From positions 91,333,741 through 91,397,740 of the forward strand of contig CM041465.1 in NCBI GenBank assembly GCA_023213395.1: DNA of 64,000 bases, given 5' to 3'. This document shows, piece by piece, positions 59,250 to 64,000 of this stretch. The notes beneath the pieces are model-generated. The model was not told the DNA's origin, did not search any database, and saw only the letters and a list, made by a program, of their open reading frames with translations. The DNA comes from Cycas panzhihuaensis. Taxonomy: Eukaryota; Cycadophyta. Position 1 is the stretch's first letter. Every line of letters begins with the position of its first letter. The translations under genes and the position numbers were made by a program.

Positions 59250-60988
59250 AGTCCTCCCTCTTGAGATGTTTCGCCCACGAAACATAGTCGAACGAGTGCA
59301 GTCCTTTAAACGTATACTATCCTTCATTGTAGTAGAGTCCATTAGGTGATTAGATAGATGTTGTATGGATTTGGAAGATTCTTCGGGTTGAAAATCTCGG
59401 CTGTGTTTTTGGAATGCTTGTGGTTGCTTCTTAAATTCTTCACCTTGATCCTTGCGTGGTATGATTTTTGTTTTATTCAATCCTTTTCCCGATAACGTGA
59501 TGATTCTCCCTTCTTTCTTAAACTGCATAAATTGTTCATGAATATTCATTTCAAAAGTTCCTAGTGTACTGAGCCATTGACTGCCCAGCACCACATCTAC
59601 ACCTCCAACATCGACGACATAGAAATCTTCTATAATACTGACTTCATTTAGCGTGAGGCTAAGGTTCTTCATTACACCTTGACCAGAGATTACCTGTCTT
59701 CCTCCAACAGTGACCTGGAAACAAGGAGTCCTTAATGGAAATAACTTTAATTGTTGTGCACAGTTTCGATCAATAAAATTATGTGTGCTCCCGGAATCTA
59801 CCAAAATTGTTACGGCTTGATTTTTGATAGATCCTTGTAGCTTTAGGGTATTTGATTGATTAAAGCTGTTCATAAATGATAGTGACATTTTGAATGGTCG
59901 GCCCAATTCTTGTAGCTTTCTTGATGTTCGTTATAATAATTTTCTTGATTATTTTCTGATCCTTGTTCTTCTTCATCAATATTATCATCTGGTAGTAGTC
60001 GGATTGTATATAACAGGTTCTTTTGACATCGATGCCTAGGTTCCCACCTCTCCTCACATCCGGCGAGATTTTTTCTTCTTAACTCTTCTTGCTCTGTTTT
60101 TATTTTTTGAATGATGGGTTTAGCAGGTCGATTTGGAATGACTGATACGTGTCTATGTTGAGCACTTGGTAGAAGATCATGTCGACTAGGAGGAGGGACA
60201 TAGCGATCTGTGCCGTTGTGTAAGGTATTATGTTTATCTTCATGTATTTTGGCTAACTGTATTGCCTTATTAAGGTCCTTTGGTTCTTGGATTTTAACAT
60301 CAGCTTGGATCTCAGTTATCAAACCATCTATATATAACTGGATAAGTCGATTAGTTGGTATATCTTCTAACACATAGCTTAGCCTTGTGAATGCGGCACT
60401 GTATTCTTCCACAGAACCAGTTTGCTTTAAATTTCGTAACTCACAATAATAATCGTGATTAGATATGGTTTCAAATCGCTCAATGAATAAACGCACGAAT
60501 TCTTTCCAAGTTGGTAGTTGATCTCGGAAAGATGTTCGTTCGAGAAACTGCCACCATTCGCATGCTATCCCATCCATATGCAAGACGGCTAATGAAACTT
60601 GCTCTGCTGACTCAATCTCCATTAAGCGAAAATAATTTTCCATTTGTTGGATCCATACTCTTGGCTCATGCGACTTTTGTTCCATATTAAAACGTTGTAT
60701 AGTTATTTTTTCTAATTTTTTCTTTTTCTGTGTTTGGATATTGTGTAAACAATTGAAATATGCTTGAAAACCCACTACCTTCTGTTCTTCAAGGGTCAAA
60801 TTGCGATACTCATTAAGGTATTTTCTGATAACTTCATTTTCAGTATTAATGGGAGCTATCTGAGGAATGGAATATTTTTTAACAGTCTGATTTCTGAAAT
60901 GAGATTGTCGACTCATTGCTTCATCCTCAGAATCAGGAACGATCATATCTTCTTTGCTGTTTGTAGCTATGATTGTTAATTTATCCAA
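59232..60988 (-). pseudogene. Gag-protease polyprotein, copy 1 (one frameshift)
   Basis: Gag frame 60988-59870: Ty3-type Gag core with EPRVWIQQMENYFRLMEIES, CEWWQFLERTSF, FIERFETISNHDYYCELRNL and EEYSAAFTRLSYVLEDIP. The zinc knuckle is broken (GCEERWEPRHRC, one Cys lost). Protease frame 59906-59232 has VDSGSTHNFIDR (catalytic DSG) and VVDVGGVDVVLGSQWL. The frames overlap by 37 bases; copy 2 reads gag into protease without a shift, so a small indel separates them here. After protease a short basic tail (FRGRNISRGRTCYEPP) runs through the purine tract and stops inside the LTR. Confidence 0.85.
59250..59266 (-). other. Polypurine tract, copy 1 (coding)
   Basis: Minus strand ctcaagagggaggactt adjoins the LTR and lies inside the protease reading frame. 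Confidence 0.7.
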
Positions 60989-61265
60989 TATCGTGTAATG
61001 TATGATTTAATAGAGCATTTGATGTCGGGCCGTGGGATTGCTTGAGTGATTGGCTCGATGATCTCTTTTGAGCGGTGTTATACGCCATGTCTTGATGTTT
61101 ATTATTTTAATAATCGTATAAATATGATTCCACTGTTCGACGGACGTGTTTAGAGTGCCAATGTAAGTATATGCTTCTCTTGTTAACCTTCTTGTTTTAT
61201 TGATGTAAAAACTTGACTAACACTTCAATATTTCGATATATTTTGTTCTTTGCTTGACACCTTTT

Positions 61266-61557
61266 TAAGTATCTCAAGTTGTCGCACTTGTATATAGGAG
61301 ATAAAATTAGTCAATTATTTAATAACCAAGGAAGACTAACTGGATTGATTGGGGCGATGTAACTTAGAAAATTAGACTTAAATATTCAATATGAGATTGA
61401 AGTATTGTCTAAATATTGTGACAACCTTGAGACTGCTCAAGTGTTTTATGAACTAAATTGCTTGTTGTGTGAGACTATTCGATGTTATGTTCATTCCTTA
61501 GTGTAGTAACTAGAAGAACAATTTACTATTGAGGAATATGTATAATGACTTAAAATA
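61266..61557. other. Spacer between the two gag-protease copies
   Basis: About 290 bases without homology to the other copy and without recognised features. Confidence 0.4.
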
Positions 61558-61813
61558 TGTTACGAATCTTGTTCGTAACCTGAACCCAATCGTCAGTTTA
61601 TCCAAAAGAGCACACAGGTGAGCACAAGAGTACTTGATTTGATAAATAGTCAAAGACTGTATTTGATTGATAAAAATTGAATTGATATCCCTATTACAAT
61701 GTGTGCCCAATTTTATATGCATATTGGGCCCTTTTATGGAGGGTTATGTCCTTTCAATAGCACCTATTCATTTAACAATTAATTAATTAAGCTTGTTAAG
61801 GAGGTTCATAACA
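61558..61813 (-). repeat. 3' LTR of gag-protease copy 2
   Basis: 256 bp, same ends as the LTR at 59003. The right half is very similar, while roughly positions 25-125 are much more diverged than the coding region. Confidence 0.83.
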
Positions 61814-61831
61814 AGTTCTCCCTCTTGAGAT

Positions 61832-63714
61832 GTTTCGCCCACGAAACATAGTCGAAAAGTCTTGATCCTTTAAGCGTATGCTATCCTTCATTGTAGTAGA
61901 GTCCATTAGGTGATTAGATGGATGTTGTATGGATTTGGAAGATTCTTGTTGAAGATCTCATTGTGTTTTGGAATGCTTGTGGTTGCTTCTTAAATTCTTC
62001 ACCTTGATCCTTGCGTGGTATGATTTTAGTTTTGTTCAATCCTTTTCCTGATAACATGATGATTCTCCTTCTTTCTTAAACCGCATAAATTGTTCATGAA
62101 TATTCATTTCAAAGGTTAAGTGTCTTGAGCCATTGACTGCCCAGTACCATATCTACACCTCCAACATCGACAACATAGAAATCTTCTATAATCGACTTCA
62201 TTTAGCGTGAGGTTAAGGTTCTTCATTACACCTTGACGGAGATTACTGTCTTCCTCAACGATGACACGGAAGCGAGGAGTCCTTAATGGAAATAACCTTA
62301 ATTGTTGTGCAGTTTCGATCAATAAAATTATGTGTGCTCCCTGAATCTATCAAGATTGTTACAGCTTGAGATTTGATAGATCCTTGTAGCTTTAGGGTAT
62401 TTGATTGATTAAAATTGTTCATAAATGATAGTGACATTTGCAGATGGTCGACCTCAGAATTACTGTAGCTCTCTTGATGTTCTACATAATAATTTTCTTG
62501 ATTATTTTCTGATCCTTGTTCTTCTCCATCAATATTGTCATCTGACAGTAGTCGGATTGTATATAACTGATTCTTTTGACATCGATGCCTAGGTTCCCAC
62601 TTCTCCTCACATCTGAAGCATAGGTTTTTTCTTCTTAACTCATCTTGCTCTGTTTTTATTTTTTGAATGATTGGTTTAGCGGGTCGATTTGGAACAACTG
62701 ATACGTGTCTATGTTGAACACTTGGTAGAAGATCATGTCGACGAGGGGGAGGAATATAGCGATCTGTGCCCGTTTTGTGTAAGGTATTATGTTTATCTTC
62801 ATGTATTTTGGCTAACTGTATTGCCTTATTAAGGTCCTTTGGTTCTTGAATTTTAACGTCAGCTTGGATCTCGGTTATCAGACCATCTATATATAACTGG
62901 ATAAGTCGATTAGTTGGAATATCTTCTAACACATAGCTTAACCTTGTGAATGCTGCACTGTATTCTTCCACAGAACTAGTTTGCTTTAATTTTCGTAACT
63001 CACAGTAATAATCGCGATTAGATACAGTTTCAAATCGCTCAATGAATAAACACATGAATTCTTTCCAGGTTGGTAGTTGATCTCGAAAAGAGGTTCATTC
63101 GAGAACGCCACCATTCGCATATCTTATCCCATCCATATGCAAGATGGCTAACGAAACTTGCTCTGAGCTCAATCTCCATTAAGCGAAAATAATTTTCCAT
63201 TTGTTGGATCCATACTCTTGGCTCATGCGAATTTTGCTCCATATTAAAGCGTTGTATAGTTATTTTTCTAATTTTTCTTTTTACGTGTTTGGATATTTTG
63301 TAAACAATTGAAATATGCTTGAAATCCCACTATCTTACATTCTTGGGGTCAAATTGCGATACTCATTAAGGTATTTTCTGACAGCTTCATTTTCAGTATT
63401 AATGGGAGCTATCGAGGATGGAATATTTTTAACGATCGATTTACGATATGAGATTGTCGACTCGTTGCTTCATCTTCAGAATCAGGAACGATCATATCTT
63501 TTTTCCCCTTTGCCGCTATGATTGTCAATTTATCCAATATCTGGTGTAATGTATGATTTAATAGAGCATTTGATGTCTGGACTGCTTTGTGGACTGCTTG
63601 AGTGATAGGTTCAACGATATCTTTCTGGATGGTATTATCTGTCATATCTTCAGTATTTATTATTTTAATAATCGTATAGGTACGATTCCACAGATCTCTT
63701 CCGTAATTATGCAC
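61832..63714 (-). pseudogene. Gag-protease polyprotein, copy 2 (several frameshifts)
   Basis: The N-terminal part (63714-63409, MHNYGRDLWNRTYTIIKIIN, then SNALLNHTLHQILDKLTIIA) extends further than in copy 1 and probably shows the true Gag start. The Gag core lies at 63242-63039 and 63055-62255. It has an intact zinc knuckle (CFRCEEKWEPRHRC) and then runs in frame into protease (LIDSGSTHNFIDRNC), showing Gag and protease were one ORF. Downstream protease is frameshifted (62322-62116). Confidence 0.82.
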
Positions 63715-63845
63715 TAGCTTTGTCAGATTTGGTCAACTGAAGAATATGTTACTTGCTTGAAAGTCAATGTATTGTTGACGATGTAAAAAATTTGACTAAC
63801 ACTTCAATATCTCAGAATAATATTTCAGTCTTTGTTAGGCCTACA

Positions 63846-64000
63846 TGAGGTGACTTAACTGATTTCCCCCGTAAGTTTTAATGTCCAATTGATTTTAATA
63901 CTCAGTATCAGGAGTTTAAGAACTTGATTGAGTAAGATAATAAGACTTAAAAGATTTTAAAAATTATTATTTAATGAAGTAAAAATCTATAAATTTATCA
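63846..64000. other. Window end, unassigned
   Basis: AT-rich with no recognised feature. Confidence 0.4.

Larger units (their letters stand above)
59003..61265 (-). mobile_element. Gypsy-derived gag-protease element, copy 1
   Basis: Minus strand: partial leader, gag, aspartic protease, purine tract and LTR (59003-59249). No reverse transcriptase, RNase H or integrase lies between protease and LTR. Copy 2 has the same structure, so the internal deletion is shared. Homology with copy 2 fades near 61265 and no primer site or 5' LTR is visible there, so this copy seems 5'-truncated. Its frames are the most open of the LTR elements in the window. Confidence 0.8.
61558..63845 (-). mobile_element. 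Gypsy-derived gag-protease element, copy 2
   Basis: Head-to-tail with copy 1 at a spacing of about 2.55 kb: LTR 61558-61813, protease, gag and leader, with the same lack of polymerase and integrase. Numerous one- or two-base deletions relative to copy 1 break its frames. Homology to copy 1 ends near 63845; whether a 5' LTR lies beyond the window cannot be seen. Confidence 0.8.

Noticed and set aside
61558-61813. 5' LTR of gag-protease copy 1
   Set aside because: No primer-binding site follows it on the minus strand and about 290 bases of unrelated sequence separate it from the copy 1 leader; it fits better as the 3' LTR of copy 2.

Overview
This window looks like nuclear, gene-poor DNA from a large-genome seed plant. 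It is AT-rich except for one GC-richer LINE, and I recognise no intact host gene, tRNA, rRNA or CRISPR array. Nearly everything I can identify is a retrotransposon or a decayed piece of one. Old, stop-riddled Copia and Gypsy copies nested in each other, with long leaders and few frameshifts, would fit a gymnosperm, but that is an inference and I cannot name the species.

Layout. 176-6538 is a nearly full-length L1-type LINE (+) with a 19-bp target-site duplication, two ORFs and a poly(A) tail; nine nonsense codons inactivate it and I saw no frameshift. 7.95-18.55 kb is a Copia relic (A, +), split by a complete Ty3/Gypsy chromovirus at 9978-16297. 19813-24633 is a minus-strand LTR element that carries only a short gag ORF behind a leader of about 3.25 kb. 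25.19-51.11 kb is best read as one minus-strand Copia (D). It was invaded between its pol and its 3' polypurine tract by a plus-strand Copia (B, 25463-44211). B in turn holds a minus-strand Copia (C, about 31.03-38.3 kb), another LTR (E) and a patch of unidentified coding-like sequence.

51.69-53.69 kb is a minus-strand LINE reverse-transcriptase relic. 53.76-58.6 kb is a mosaic of a Copia 3' end, a Gypsy integrase/RNase H fragment, a plus-strand LTR with primer site, and an unrecognised gag-position ORF. 59.0-63.85 kb holds two head-to-tail minus-strand copies of a Gypsy-derived element that keeps gag and protease, lacks reverse transcriptase and integrase, and joins protease directly to a short tail that runs into the LTR.

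The main themes are nested insertion, decay mainly through C-to-T or G-to-A changes (stop codons, Cys-to-Tyr in zinc knuckles, Asp-to-Asn in a reverse transcriptase), and non-autonomous derivatives that retain Gag only or Gag plus protease. Similar long leaders recur in several unrelated elements. Divergence figures were counted by eye.
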